Source: Agaribacillus aureus
GTDB lineage: Bacteria > Bacteroidota > Bacteroidia > Cytophagales > Cyclobacteriaceae
Direction: 5' to 3'
Assembly: GCA_030442055.1 (NCBI GenBank)
Contig: JAUJEB010000001.1
Coordinates: 2,914,001-2,978,000 of the forward strand
DNA length: 64,000 nucleotides
In this document: piece by piece, positions 37,405 to 46,624 of the stretch
Layout of the letters: each line of letters starts with the position of its first letter
How positions within the stretch are numbered: the first letter of the stretch is position 1
Made by a program: the position numbers and the translations under genes
The notes under the pieces: generated by a model
The model's database searches: none
Told to the model about the DNA's origin: nothing
The model's input: only the letters and a program-made list of their open reading frames with translations

Positions 37405-38847
37405 CTAATATTCTATACAAACATTTTTTGCTTCTGTAAAAAATCTTAGTGCTTCATATCCACCCTCCCGGCCAACGCCAGAGTTCTTTACGCCTCCAAA
37501 GGGTGTTCTCAGGTCTCTTAACATCCAGGTATTCACCCACACAATACCCGACTCCAGTTTTGCCGCCAGCCGATGGGCCCGGCTCAGGTTTTCTGTCCAG
37601 ATCGTGGCAGACAGGCCATAACTGCTTTGATTGGCATAGCTAAGTACCTCAGCTTCTTTATCGAAAGGTGTAATGGTCACCACAGGTCCAAAAATTTCCT
37701 CCTGGTTGGTACGGCAATCAGGGCTAAGCCCCTCAATAACAGCTGGCTCTATGTACCATCCATTTTCAAAGCCAGGTGGTTGGACCGGGTTACCGCCGCA
37801 GCTTATGGTTCCACCTTCGGTCTTTGCGAGGGTAATGTAGGATAATATTTTATCAAAATGCTGCTTTGAAACTACCGCGCCAACACTTGTTGTATCCTCC
37901 AATGGATTCCCGATTTTCAGGCCCCGGGTCCGGTCGATAAAATCTGATCTGAATTTATCGAAAACAGCTCTTTCAACAAATATCCTGGATCCACATAAAC
38001 ATATTTGTCCCTGATTGCTGAAAGATGACCTGATTGTGGTTTCCAGTGCCTTTTCATAGTTACAATCCGCGAAGATAATGTTCGGATTCTTGCCGCCCAT
38101 CTCCAGCGAAAGCTTTTTAAACAGCGGCGCTGCCCTGCCGGCAATATCGGCACCTACCTTGGTGCTGCCGGTAAACGAAATGGCTTTGATATCCCGATGG
38201 CTGCTAATGGCGGTTCCGGTCTTATGTCCCAAACCATGCACTACATTTAAAACCCCTGCCGGCAAACCGGCTTCAGCACACAGCTTTGAAAGTAAATAGG
38301 CGGTCATTGGCGTTATCTCCGATGGTTTGGCAACAACGGTGTTACCGGCGGCCAAGGCTGGTGCGATCTTCCAGGTAAAGAGGTAAAGTGGTAAATTCCA
38401 GGGTGAAATACACCCGACCACGCCCAGCGGTTGCCGCAACGTATAATTGATTGCCTTACCGGACATCTCGTGTGACTCTGAGGCAAATTGCATAATGGCC
38501 GTAGCAAAATACCGGAAATTGCTGGCCGCCCGGGGAATATCCACCGATTGCGCAAGCCAGAGCGGTTTTCCACAATCAACAGACTCTGCCAGGGCCAATT
38601 CCTGCAAATTTTCGGTGATGCGTTTTGAAATGCTTATCAGGTAATCATATCGCTGTTCAAGGTTTGTCGCTGACCATTCCGGAAGTGCTTTTTGTCCCGC
38701 TTCCACGGCGTCGGTTATGTCAGAATCGTCAGAATCCGGCGCCTGTGCATAGATCTCACCCTTTGCAGGGTTAAAAACGTCCAGGTATGCACCGCAGTTT
38801 GGTTCCCTGAATTCTCCGCCTATATAATTTAATACTTTTTGAAGCAT
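37405..38847 (-). CDS. 2-aminomuconate-6-semialdehyde dehydrogenase
   Basis: 480 residues, a standard aldehyde dehydrogenase. Asn151 is in SPWNLP, the general base Glu249 in LEMGGKNPNIIF and the catalytic Cys283 in NQGQICLCGSR. It resembles the 2-hydroxymuconate/2-aminomuconate semialdehyde dehydrogenase branch, and its position between TDO and ACMSD genes supports NAD-dependent oxidation of aminomuconate semialdehyde to 2-aminomuconate. It starts 12 bp after kynA. Confidence 0.9.
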   Translation of the reverse strand: MLQKVLNYIGGEFREPNCGAYLDVFNPAKGEIYAQAPDSDDSDITDAVEAGQKALPEWSATNLEQRYDYLISISKRITENLQELALAESVDCGKPLWLAQSVDIPRAASNFRYFATAIMQFASESHEMSGKAINYTLRQPLGVVGCISPWNLPLYLFTWKIAPALAAGNTVVAKPSEITPMTAYLLSKLCAEAGLPAGVLNVVHGLGHKTGTAISSHRDIKAISFTGSTKVGADIAGRAAPLFKKLSLEMGGKNPNIIFADCNYEKALETTIRSSFSNQGQICLCGSRIFVERAVFDKFRSDFIDRTRGLKIGNPLEDTTSVGAVVSKQHFDKILSYITLAKTEGGTISCGGNPVQPPGFENGWYIEPAVIEGLSPDCRTNQEEIFGPVVTITPFDKEAEVLSYANQSSYGLSATIWTENLSRAHRLAAKLESGIVWVNTWMLRDLRTPFGGVKNSGVGREGGYEALRFFTEAKNVCIEY

Positions 38848-38859
38848 CTTTTTGACCGT

Positions 38860-39954
38860 CTAATTTTGCGTAAAATAGAAACTTAACTGCTTCGTCAAAC
38901 TTTCAGGCAGTGCCGGCAATGCGGAACGAGGTATAAGCAGCGTAGAAACACTATGCAAATCCGTAAAGATGTGGTGTTTCGCTGCAGTTGCCTGCAGGTA
39001 TTCGTGACCCGACGATCCGCCGGTTCCCATTTTCCTTCCCAGCATACGCAAAACCATCTGGGCGTGTCGTTGTCTCCAGGAAGTTAACAACTCATCAATA
39101 TCCATCAGATTAACCAACAGCCGGAACGGCAAATGCAAAATCGGCTCATCGCGGTACAGATTAATAAACAAAGCTGCGACCGTAGCATCGTAAGACAGCC
39201 TCAATTTGCCATTTGCCTTCAGGGCGGCATGTGCATCTTTACTTAACACTGATTGAAAGTACGTATCCGTATTTCCCAGCATAGCTAGTCGCATTATTTT
39301 TTCCTTTTCGGTAAGGTATACGGATACTTTGATGGCTTCCTGCTCTTTTTCTATCATTTGTCGAACAGCCTGCTCATATTGCTTCAGGAAATCAAATTCC
39401 CCGTAATTGATAAAAGGCGTTCGCTCCAGCCAGCTCTCAACGGCATCAAACAATGTACCTGACCGGTAAATGTCAGCCAGCACCTGTTGTTGATCTTCGG
39501 GGAATACCGAGGCATAGTGGCCGCTGCTGTAAGTCAGCCTGTCTTGTTCCGATAGCCCCAGCATCGCTTCAACCATTCTGAATTGAAAACTTTGAAAACC
39601 GGAAGCCGGGAACAAATAACCCCTGAAATCAAGGAAATCAAGCGGCGTCATGGTTTCCATTATCCTGATTTGCTGAACAGCCAGCTTCAATATCTCGCTT
39701 ATCCTTCCCAGCCTGGCCACGGCGGTGCCGATGTTACGCTCGTCGACACTATCTTCCCGGAACATTTTGAGAATGGATTGCAACTCGTGAATAATCTGTT
39801 TGAACCAAAGCTCATAAGCCTGATGGATAATAATAAATAACATCTCCTCATGTGCCGGCTCCCCCAGCTCCACACTACGAAGCTGCTGGGCCTCGAGAAT
39901 TTTGTCTAATTTCAGATAGCTGTGGTAATGTATGGTGGAATATTTCTTTGACAT
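38860..39954 (-). CDS. kynA: Tryptophan 2,3-dioxygenase
   Basis: 364 residues. The active-site His44 is in IIHQAYELWFKQIIHEL. SASGFQSFQFR-type and PASGFQSFQFRMVE motifs form the substrate pocket, and the haem-ligand His297 lies in WRQRHAQMV ahead of GTGGSSGHEYL. It is an all-alpha cytoplasmic haem enzyme that opens the indole ring of L-tryptophan to N-formylkynurenine. It is 8 bp after the IclR gene. The family is certain, with length at the long end of the bacterial range. Confidence 0.96.
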   Translation of the reverse strand: MSKKYSTIHYHSYLKLDKILEAQQLRSVELGEPAHEEMLFIIIHQAYELWFKQIIHELQSILKMFREDSVDERNIGTAVARLGRISEILKLAVQQIRIMETMTPLDFLDFRGYLFPASGFQSFQFRMVEAMLGLSEQDRLTYSSGHYASVFPEDQQQVLADIYRSGTLFDAVESWLERTPFINYGEFDFLKQYEQAVRQMIEKEQEAIKVSVYLTEKEKIMRLAMLGNTDTYFQSVLSKDAHAALKANGKLRLSYDATVAALFINLYRDEPILHLPFRLLVNLMDIDELLTSWRQRHAQMVLRMLGRKMGTGGSSGHEYLQATAAKHHIFTDLHSVSTLLIPRSALPALPESLTKQLSFYFTQN

Positions 39955-39962
39955 GGTTCGTT

Positions 39963-40739
39963 TTATAATTTAAAAAATCCAATATTTTGTTGAATGGCCG
40001 TGGCGCCGGACCTTAAAATGGCTACATAGTTTTCAACCTCCTCCTCTTTGAAACGGTTAGCGGGACCTGATGCACTCAGGCTGGCGACTATCTCATTTTG
40101 CCGGTTAAAAATGGGTACGGCCACGCAAATCAGTCCTATTTCAAATTCCTCCCGGTCTATGGCATACCCTTGGCTTCTCACCTCAGCCAATTCTCTCAAG
40201 AGACTTTCAGTATCGGTAATAGTATGCTCCGTGTAAGCCTGTAAAGTTGTATCGGCCAACATATTGTTCCTCCGAAAATCGTCATGCTCGGGTAAGGTGA
40301 ATGCCAACAATACCTTTCCCAGACTTGTGGCATGGGCCGGACCGTAGGTTCCGATGTGGTTGCTCATTTTCAAACCCTGAGGACTTTCCACTTTGTCAAC
40401 ATAAAAAACCTGGTTGCTTTTTAATATGGCGAGGTGTACCGTTTCTGTGATCTCCAGCGCTACCTTGGCTAATTCCGGGTGGGTTTTCTCCACAAAGGCC
40501 GATTGAATATGGACCCTGTTGCCAAGCTCAAAGAGCTTTAAACCCAGGCTATACTTCTCAGATGCCGGATCCTGTCGTAGTATGCCAAGCTGTTGCATAT
40601 CGGATAGAAAGCGGTATACCGTACTCTTATTAGCGCCAAGTACCTTTGCCAGTTCGGTCACCCCCCACTCCGATTTTTGGGGTGTGAAGTGTTCCAGAAT
40701 GGTAAACGTTTTTTTTATTGACCCATTTAGTGCTTTCAT
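39963..40739 (-). CDS. IclR family transcriptional regulator of the kynurenine operon
   Basis: 258 residues. An N-terminal winged helix-turn-helix (WGVTELAKVLGANKSTVYRFLSDMQQLGIL, about 22-52) is followed by the IclR effector domain (IGTYGPAHATSLGKVLLAF; REEFEIGLICVAVPIF). It is the first gene of the operon, with only 8 bp before kynA, so it likely autoregulates and controls the pathway. The effector is plausibly tryptophan, kynurenine or a downstream intermediate. Inverted repeats in the 5' region are candidate operators. Confidence 0.93.
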   Translation of the reverse strand: MKALNGSIKKTFTILEHFTPQKSEWGVTELAKVLGANKSTVYRFLSDMQQLGILRQDPASEKYSLGLKLFELGNRVHIQSAFVEKTHPELAKVALEITETVHLAILKSNQVFYVDKVESPQGLKMSNHIGTYGPAHATSLGKVLLAFTLPEHDDFRRNNMLADTTLQAYTEHTITDTESLLRELAEVRSQGYAIDREEFEIGLICVAVPIFNRQNEIVASLSASGPANRFKEEEVENYVAILRSGATAIQQNIGFFKL

Positions 40740-40804
40740 TTAATTCTTTTCGGGATTTCAAAAACGCAGCTGATTACTTTCAAAACTTCAAATTCAGTAT
40801 ACTA

Positions 40805-40827
40805 GTCGAATCTGCATTTCATTCGAC
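40805..40827. promoter_or_regulatory. Candidate IclR operator (7-bp inverted repeat)
   Basis: GTCGAAT, 9 bp, ATTCGAC: perfect 7-bp arms, 66-88 bp upstream of the iclR start. The size and symmetry suit a dimeric IclR-type regulator. Confidence 0.45.
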
Positions 40828-40835
40828 AACTATTT

Positions 40836-40877
40836 GTTTTATATAATGAAACATTGTTTTATTTTTTTATATAAAAC
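40836..40877. promoter_or_regulatory. Nested inverted repeats in kynurenine promoter region
   Basis: GTTTTATATAA (40836-40846) and its exact reverse complement TTATATAAAAC (40867-40877) flank TGAAACATTGTTTT (40847-40860), itself nearly palindromic (AAAC-att-GTTT). This may be a second regulator site or a cruciform-prone promoter element. Confidence 0.4.
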
Positions 40878-41112
40878 TAGATCAAAAATGGGGAATAACA
40901 AAATCATTTACAATCGATTTCAGCTACAAGGAAACCTCAAATATTGTTTCTGAATCCCAAAAGTGCTAAATGTATAACGATAAGCGAATTATGAATAATA
41001 ATTCCATATGCTGGCAAAGCATCCGGTTCACTTCAAAAAAATTGGTCGTGTTTTTGGCGATGAAATATTTTCGCCGGGAGGGCAATAAAACATAAAAAGT
41101 TGCTTAGAATTC

Positions 41113-41270
41113 ATACTAGCGTTGTGTCAAGCCTGCCTTATCCGGCCAAACCTTGTTTTTTACACTCGCCCGGCGTTATACCCGGCTATAGCCATTGCAC
41201 ATATTTTTTTATTGGACGAGTAAAAAAACGGCGATTTACGGAAACAGCAGGCTTGAAGCGACACTAGTAT
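41113..41270. mobile_element. Candidate MITE-like element with ~58-bp imperfect terminal inverted repeats
   Basis: The left end (ATACTAGCGTTGTGTCAAGC...) and the reverse complement of the right end (ATACTAGTGTCGCTTCAAGC...) align without gaps for about 48 positions and share a T-rich tract and TCG-CC beyond, at roughly three quarters identity. About 40 bp lie between the arms. No reading frame is inside, so it would be non-autonomous. The right end supplies the TAG stop codon of the locus 3 susD (41264-41266). An unusually long hairpin terminator is the alternative. Confidence 0.5.
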
Positions 41271-43063
41271 CCAGGATTCTCTACGAGGTTAGGATTGTCT
41301 GCAATTCTTTCAAGACCAAGAGCATAATAGTAATTACGCTCCGGATGTGATCTTACCCTTCCCTTGTCGCCATCTGCTATTTGAATGGTGTACTGGCCTG
41401 CATCAAAATCGTAGTCAAATCGCATTCTATGTCTCATTACGAGGTCTAATTCCTCAACTGCAATTCGCCATCGCCTTAAATCCCAAAAAACCTGAGATTC
41501 AAAAGCCAGTTCCACTCTTCTTTCTTGTCGAATCTTATCTTCTGTGATCTCAGCAACAGCGAGTGATGGCATACCCGCCCGATCTCTTAGTGCATTCATT
41601 CTGGCCAGCATGTCTCCATTGGGATCTGTTAAATAAAAAGCAGCCTCCACGTAATTGAGATATATCTCACCAAGCCTGAAAATAATATAATCCGTACTCG
41701 ATAGCTCACCGGGCCCGGGCTCAGGAAGAGATTCATCCATTCGCTTCCTGATTTGAAGAGACGTAGGATTTCCACCTGCATCAATATTTCGAGCCGGGGC
41801 TTTGGCCAACCAGCCATCCGAGCCGGGAATAACAAATGTTGGGCTTTCAGATGTTTCTCTTAGACCGGTTTCCGGGTTCGTGAATGTCGTGCTATGATGA
41901 TAGAAAGTCAATTTGCCTCTTAAAGGCATACCAGGGTAGGAAATAGAAGCGCGCATCCGAGGATCTCTGTTCCCAAAATAGTCTTCAGGATCGAATAAAT
42001 TGACGCCATCATACAACGTACGATCTATCTTGCCGGAACGACCATCCACAAAATCGAAGAGTTCCAGCGTTTCCAGGTATACGGGAAAATTTGAATTCCA
42101 TTCATAACCGAATCCATCAGGGTGTGCAAACCGGTCCCAGTTGTGACCTTTTCCGGCAGCAGCATCAAAATGTTCAGCGAAAATCACTTCCTGATTGCCA
42201 TTTTCATCGACAAAAAGATCTATAAAGTTTCTTACTTTATCATCCGGAAGTTTGTTATATAAAGCAAAAGGACCACTTGTTAATATCTCATTGGAAGCGT
42301 CCAATGATTGCTGATAGTAGGAACTGGCCTCTGAAGCGGGAAATCCCAGGAGCCCGTCGAGTTGCTGGTTGCCAAAATTAGCTACAGAAGCAGCATATAA
42401 CATGGCCCTGCTTTTTAAGGCAAGCGCAACCCATCTTGATACCCTTCCTAATTCTAATGGTTGAGATGGTAAGATGGTAGCAATTTCATCCATCTCTGAT
42501 CCAATAAAATCATAAATCTCCTTTTCCGAATTCCTGGGCACCAATAGTTCTTCATCGCTCGCATTTGAAGGCAAAGCGACTGTCACTAAAGGAACCCCTC
42601 CATATCTTTTAACCATCTCAAAATATGCCCACGCTCTCAGGAAGCGTGCTTCAGAAGTACGAACCGAAACAAAGTCTTCACTAAGACTGGTCGAAAGTGA
42701 TAAACTTTCTATGAATACATTAGCTTCTCTTATTAGTTGATATGGCCAATAATTCAGACTTCCGGCACCCTGTTCATTAAAAACAGGTCCTATTACACTC
42801 CCGAAGGGACCTTGCCATGGAGCAAAGTTTCTTGCCTCACCACCAAATGAGTTTATAAGATTTACATCATTATCTGCAAATCCCCCTTTAAGCTGAAACA
42901 AGGACCGTTCATACAGGTCTGCCAGAAATGCATTCGCTAATGTCTCATCTTCAAAAACTACATCTTCAGTAATTATGTCATTTCTTGTTAATTCAAAAGG
43001 ATCCTGACACGACACGGTTAATGCCAGAATCAATACGTATATATATTTATAAGTACTTTTCAT
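41264..43063 (-). CDS. SusD/RagB-type outer-membrane lipoprotein (locus 3)
   Basis: 599 residues, long for the family. The lipobox signal is YIYVLILALTVSC (Cys19). SusD landmarks: ARFLRAWAYFEMVKRYGGVPLVT near 130-155, a central substrate-facing region, and the C-terminal RLGEIYLNYVEAAFYL plus ERRVELAFESQVFWDLRRWRIA. The chain ends NPNLVENPGY, a normal SusD terminus, immediately followed by a stop codon that lies inside the inverted-repeat element. It starts 19 bp after susC. No enzyme follows it, so its ligand is not hinted by context. Confidence 0.94.
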   Translation of the reverse strand: MKSTYKYIYVLILALTVSCQDPFELTRNDIITEDVVFEDETLANAFLADLYERSLFQLKGGFADNDVNLINSFGGEARNFAPWQGPFGSVIGPVFNEQGAGSLNYWPYQLIREANVFIESLSLSTSLSEDFVSVRTSEARFLRAWAYFEMVKRYGGVPLVTVALPSNASDEELLVPRNSEKEIYDFIGSEMDEIATILPSQPLELGRVSRWVALALKSRAMLYAASVANFGNQQLDGLLGFPASEASSYYQQSLDASNEILTSGPFALYNKLPDDKVRNFIDLFVDENGNQEVIFAEHFDAAAGKGHNWDRFAHPDGFGYEWNSNFPVYLETLELFDFVDGRSGKIDRTLYDGVNLFDPEDYFGNRDPRMRASISYPGMPLRGKLTFYHHSTTFTNPETGLRETSESPTFVIPGSDGWLAKAPARNIDAGGNPTSLQIRKRMDESLPEPGPGELSSTDYIIFRLGEIYLNYVEAAFYLTDPNGDMLARMNALRDRAGMPSLAVAEITEDKIRQERRVELAFESQVFWDLRRWRIAVEELDLVMRHRMRFDYDFDAGQYTIQIADGDKGRVRSHPERNYYYALGLERIADNPNLVENPGY

Positions 43064-43082
43064 AAGTCAAATCAATTATAAG

Positions 43083-46000
43083 TTAAAAGGTGGCTCTTAT
43101 TCCAAAAGCATAATTTCGATGCAGGGGATAAGTTCTCTGTGTGTCAGGCTCTCCCGGGCGACTAGTGGCCTCGGGATCAAAAGCATTTTTGTAAATACCT
43201 AAATTGGATAGGGTAAATAAGTTCTCTGCTGCCAGATAAACCTGTATTCTGTCCATTCCTATTTTTGAGATAACAGTAGTCGGAATATTATAGGCCAGAT
43301 TGATGTTCTTTAACCTCAAATAAGTAACATCTCTTCTCCAAAAGTCCGAACTTCTCTCATTGTTAGGACTAACTGTGGTACCTGCCGCAGGCAGCTTTGC
43401 ATTGGGATTGATGTTTACACCTGGATTATCAGGGTCAGGTTGCCACCTGTATTTGTAATGATAATCAAATGGAACAGAGGAATTTGAAAACATAGTGCGT
43501 GCACTTCCATTGATATCTATACTAAATCTGGAAGCTCCCTGAAACAGCACACTCAAGCTAAAGTTCTTATAAGTCGCATTGATGTTCAACCCATAAAGTA
43601 ACTCGGGTAATCTACTATCGAAAGCAATCACTCTTTGATCTCTGAAATTGATTGTATCGTTTCCGTCTAAATCCAAATATCGGATATCCCCAGGTCGAAT
43701 TGTACTATTTCGTTCAGTAGGGCTGGCTTCATCCTGGGCGACCGGATGACTCTCAATTTCTTCCTGACTCAGGAAAATTCCATCAGATACATAACCAAAA
43801 AATCTATTGATCCATTGACCTTCACGTCCAGATATTCTTTGCTGATCCGGATCAGTAAATTCCTCCTGATCAAAGACATCCTCCCATTTGGCCCTTACAA
43901 AGGTCATGTTAGGCGATACTTCCAATCGGAAATCTCCAAATACTTGCTGATAGGTAAGCTTAAGCTCTATACCCCTGTTGCTTTGACTATTCAAGTTTTC
44001 AAGAGGCAATGCAGCACCAAATGTTGATGGAGCTCCCTGGCTATTTCTAACCAAAATACCATTTCTTTTTCGGTAGAAATAATCGGCTTCAAAACCCAAT
44101 TTACCATCCAGAAATTCTGCTTCCACCCCAAAATTGTAGGTATTGGCAACTTCCCATGAGAGTTGAGGATTTGCCAATCCCAACGTTCGAATGCCGGGAG
44201 TCAGAGCGCCTCCTAATATATATCCGGGAATGTTATTGGCCGTATATCCGGCTAAGTAATCAAATCCATTTATCCCATTTGCTCTGTCATCCCCCAGTTG
44301 CGTATAAGATAACCTTAACTTGAGGAAATCAACCAAATTATTATTTTGCAGGAAACGTTCCTCTGAGAGTACCCAGCCTAAGGAAACGCTTGGGAAATAA
44401 CCCCATCGCTCTTCGGGCGAAAACAATACGTTACCATCAGCTCTAAGTGTGGCTTCTGCTAGTAGCTTATCTTTATATCTATAGTTGAATCTTGAAACGA
44501 AGCTTTTTCTTCCGATATCAGCACTTGATCTCCCATCTGTCGCATCCATATCCTGTGAAGCGTTAAAAATTTCTGGTACATCTGTTGATAGCAGGTTCGT
44601 CCTGCTTGCTCTGATAAAACTAGCTGTTCTTCTGATCTGCTCTCCCAAAACCAGGAATTTGAAATCGTGATTTCCTACTGATTTTTCATAATCAATAGCG
44701 AGAAGAGGATATACCTGGGATCTTCTAAATTCCTCATCACTAATTGCGGTCGATGCAAAACGGCTCCCCTGATCAATGTACTCTCCCGTCCCGGGATCAA
44801 ATTGGAAAACTTGATAATTGAACTGAGATATTTTTCTTGACCGGTTTAGTTGCACGACATTCAATTCAGTTCTTATGCTTAAGCCTTCAATTCCAGGTAT
44901 GTGATATTGAAGACCAAGCTTGCCTGTAAGTGTATAGTCTATCCTTGTATCGGATCCCATTAGATCACGATTGGTGCGTGCCACGGGGTTTCTTTGTGAA
45001 AACCCGGAAAAAGCTACACCCACATCTGGGTCGGGTAAAGATGTTGGGTATATTGGAGCCGCTGTAGTTAGATCATTGAATATTTCGCTCAGACCGCCTG
45101 TCGGGTAATCTCGTTTATCACGTCTGTAAGCAAGGTCCAGGTTGAAACTTAGGTTTTGATTTAAATCAACATCCAGGTTAGTTCGGACATTTCTTCTTTC
45201 ATAGTCGTGATCTCTTGCTGTGAAAAAGCTTTCCTGATCTGTAGCTCCAACTGAAGCAAAATATCTTACCGACTCGGTACCACCGGATATTTTTAAACTA
45301 TGCTGTTGCATCGGTGCAAAGTTGTCTATTAGCGCATCTACCCAATCTCCTCCCTCATAGCCCGGATCACCATTGCGGTACTTTTCTAAATCATCAGCAC
45401 TGAACTGAACATCAAAATTACCAACTTCGTTAAAATCCGCTTCACGCACCAGTTCAACAAATTCAGCGGCATTGACTCGTTCCTGAAATGCAGTTGCTGT
45501 CTGAAAAGTCCAGGAGCCGTCGTATGTGATTGTTGGCTTTCCTGTTGATCCTCTTTTTGTGGTAACAAGAATAACCCCATTCGCGGCTCTTGCTCCGTAT
45601 ACAGCGGCGGCGGCATCCTTTAATACCGAAACAGTCTCTATGTCATTAGGATCAATTCTAGACAACCCATCTTCTATTTGAACACCATCAACCAAAACCA
45701 ATGGTTCTCCAAACCCCCGAATGCTAAGGTTTGAATTGTCGGAACCAGGAAGTCCCGAGCTTTGCTTAGCCACCACTCCCGGCACTCGTCCGGATATCAG
45801 ATTTGACGTATTTGCTGTGGGCACCTGGGTCAGATCATCACTTTCCACAGTACTTACCGAACCAGTAAGGTTTGATTTCTTCTCAACACCATATCCTACT
45901 ACCACTACTTCTTCCAGGCCCTGAAGATCGGGGATCAATACAACCCGTAATGGTGATGCCGAATTGGCCGTTACCTCAACAGAATGGTAACCTACGTAGG

Positions 46001-46535
46001 AGACTACCAGCACCGATTTTTCGTCCGATACGCTTAAAGAAAAATTACCTTCGCTATCTGTGACAGTACCATTGGAAGTGCCTTTTTCCCGGACGGTAGC
46101 CCCAGGTAATGGTTCGTCTTCATTGTCTGTTACTACTCCGGTAACGTCAAATGCCTCCTGTGCAACAACTTCAAAAACGGGCTTTGATTTTACCAGAATG
46201 TCATTATTGATCCTTTTGAATTCCAGCTCTAACTTTTGTGCGATTTTCCTTAGCACATTTCCAAGGCTCTCTTTCCTGACTTTCAGGGAAATTTGCTTTC
46301 CATTCACCAAATTGTCATCATAAATAAATCTGAAATTAGTTTTTTCGCCAATCAGGCGAAATGTGGCAGGCAAATCTTTTCCCTTGACATTAAGGCTAAG
46401 ATATATCTCTTCTATACTTTTCTGAGCACTGGACGGACTGGCTGTTGATACGGCAAGTAGTACCGTCTGAGTATAGAAAATAATCAGTGCAATCCTTGAC
46501 ATTTTTACAATTGATCTTCGTATTTTTGTATTCAT
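43083..46535 (-). CDS. SusC/RagA TonB-dependent transporter with STN signalling domain (locus 3)
   Basis: 1150 residues. The signal peptide ends about residue 38 (PSSAQ). STN is at about 45-118, CarboxypepD_reg at about 128-205 and the TonB box GLEEVVVVGYG near 210. The plug has GEPLVLVDGVQI and AVYGARAANGVILVTTKRG, then the barrel. The fecR-susC gap here is only 89 bp, the shortest of the five loci. It lacks the start-codon antisense box seen at the others. Confidence 0.95.
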   Translation of the reverse strand: MNTKIRRSIVKMSRIALIIFYTQTVLLAVSTASPSSAQKSIEEIYLSLNVKGKDLPATFRLIGEKTNFRFIYDDNLVNGKQISLKVRKESLGNVLRKIAQKLELEFKRINNDILVKSKPVFEVVAQEAFDVTGVVTDNEDEPLPGATVREKGTSNGTVTDSEGNFSLSVSDEKSVLVVSYVGYHSVEVTANSASPLRVVLIPDLQGLEEVVVVGYGVEKKSNLTGSVSTVESDDLTQVPTANTSNLISGRVPGVVAKQSSGLPGSDNSNLSIRGFGEPLVLVDGVQIEDGLSRIDPNDIETVSVLKDAAAAVYGARAANGVILVTTKRGSTGKPTITYDGSWTFQTATAFQERVNAAEFVELVREADFNEVGNFDVQFSADDLEKYRNGDPGYEGGDWVDALIDNFAPMQQHSLKISGGTESVRYFASVGATDQESFFTARDHDYERRNVRTNLDVDLNQNLSFNLDLAYRRDKRDYPTGGLSEIFNDLTTAAPIYPTSLPDPDVGVAFSGFSQRNPVARTNRDLMGSDTRIDYTLTGKLGLQYHIPGIEGLSIRTELNVVQLNRSRKISQFNYQVFQFDPGTGEYIDQGSRFASTAISDEEFRRSQVYPLLAIDYEKSVGNHDFKFLVLGEQIRRTASFIRASRTNLLSTDVPEIFNASQDMDATDGRSSADIGRKSFVSRFNYRYKDKLLAEATLRADGNVLFSPEERWGYFPSVSLGWVLSEERFLQNNNLVDFLKLRLSYTQLGDDRANGINGFDYLAGYTANNIPGYILGGALTPGIRTLGLANPQLSWEVANTYNFGVEAEFLDGKLGFEADYFYRKRNGILVRNSQGAPSTFGAALPLENLNSQSNRGIELKLTYQQVFGDFRLEVSPNMTFVRAKWEDVFDQEEFTDPDQQRISGREGQWINRFFGYVSDGIFLSQEEIESHPVAQDEASPTERNSTIRPGDIRYLDLDGNDTINFRDQRVIAFDSRLPELLYGLNINATYKNFSLSVLFQGASRFSIDINGSARTMFSNSSVPFDYHYKYRWQPDPDNPGVNINPNAKLPAAGTTVSPNNERSSDFWRRDVTYLRLKNINLAYNIPTTVISKIGMDRIQVYLAAENLFTLSNLGIYKNAFDPEATSRPGEPDTQRTYPLHRNYAFGIRATF

Positions 46536-46578
46536 ATCATAATGGTTTGTTTAATAAACAATCAAATCATTAACATTA

Positions 46579-46619
46579 GGGGGTGTTCGACTTCTTTGGC
46601 GAGGGGTGAACACCTCCCC
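46579..46619. other. GC-rich hairpin in locus 3 fecR-susC gap
   Basis: GGTGTTC (46582-46588) pairs with GAACACC (46608-46614), extended by GGG/CCC with a bulged U; an alternative AGGGG/CCCCT stem overlaps it. Neither side has a strong U-tract. It occupies the same place as the antisense-oriented hairpins of the other loci. Confidence 0.45.
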
Positions 46620-46624
46620 TGTTA

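Larger units (their letters stand above)
40740..41112. other. Regulatory region upstream of kynurenine operon
   Basis: AT-rich non-coding sequence between the iclR start and the inverted-repeat element at 41113. It holds two inverted-repeat structures at 40805-40827 and 40836-40877. No reading frame is evident. A promoter for the operon must lie here, but I see no clear TAnnTTTG box in the minus orientation. Confidence 0.6.

Noticed and set aside
40798-40806. ATACTAGTCG near the iclR promoter as another copy of the 41.1-kb element end
   Set aside because: Similarity is limited to about nine bases and does not extend; probably coincidence.
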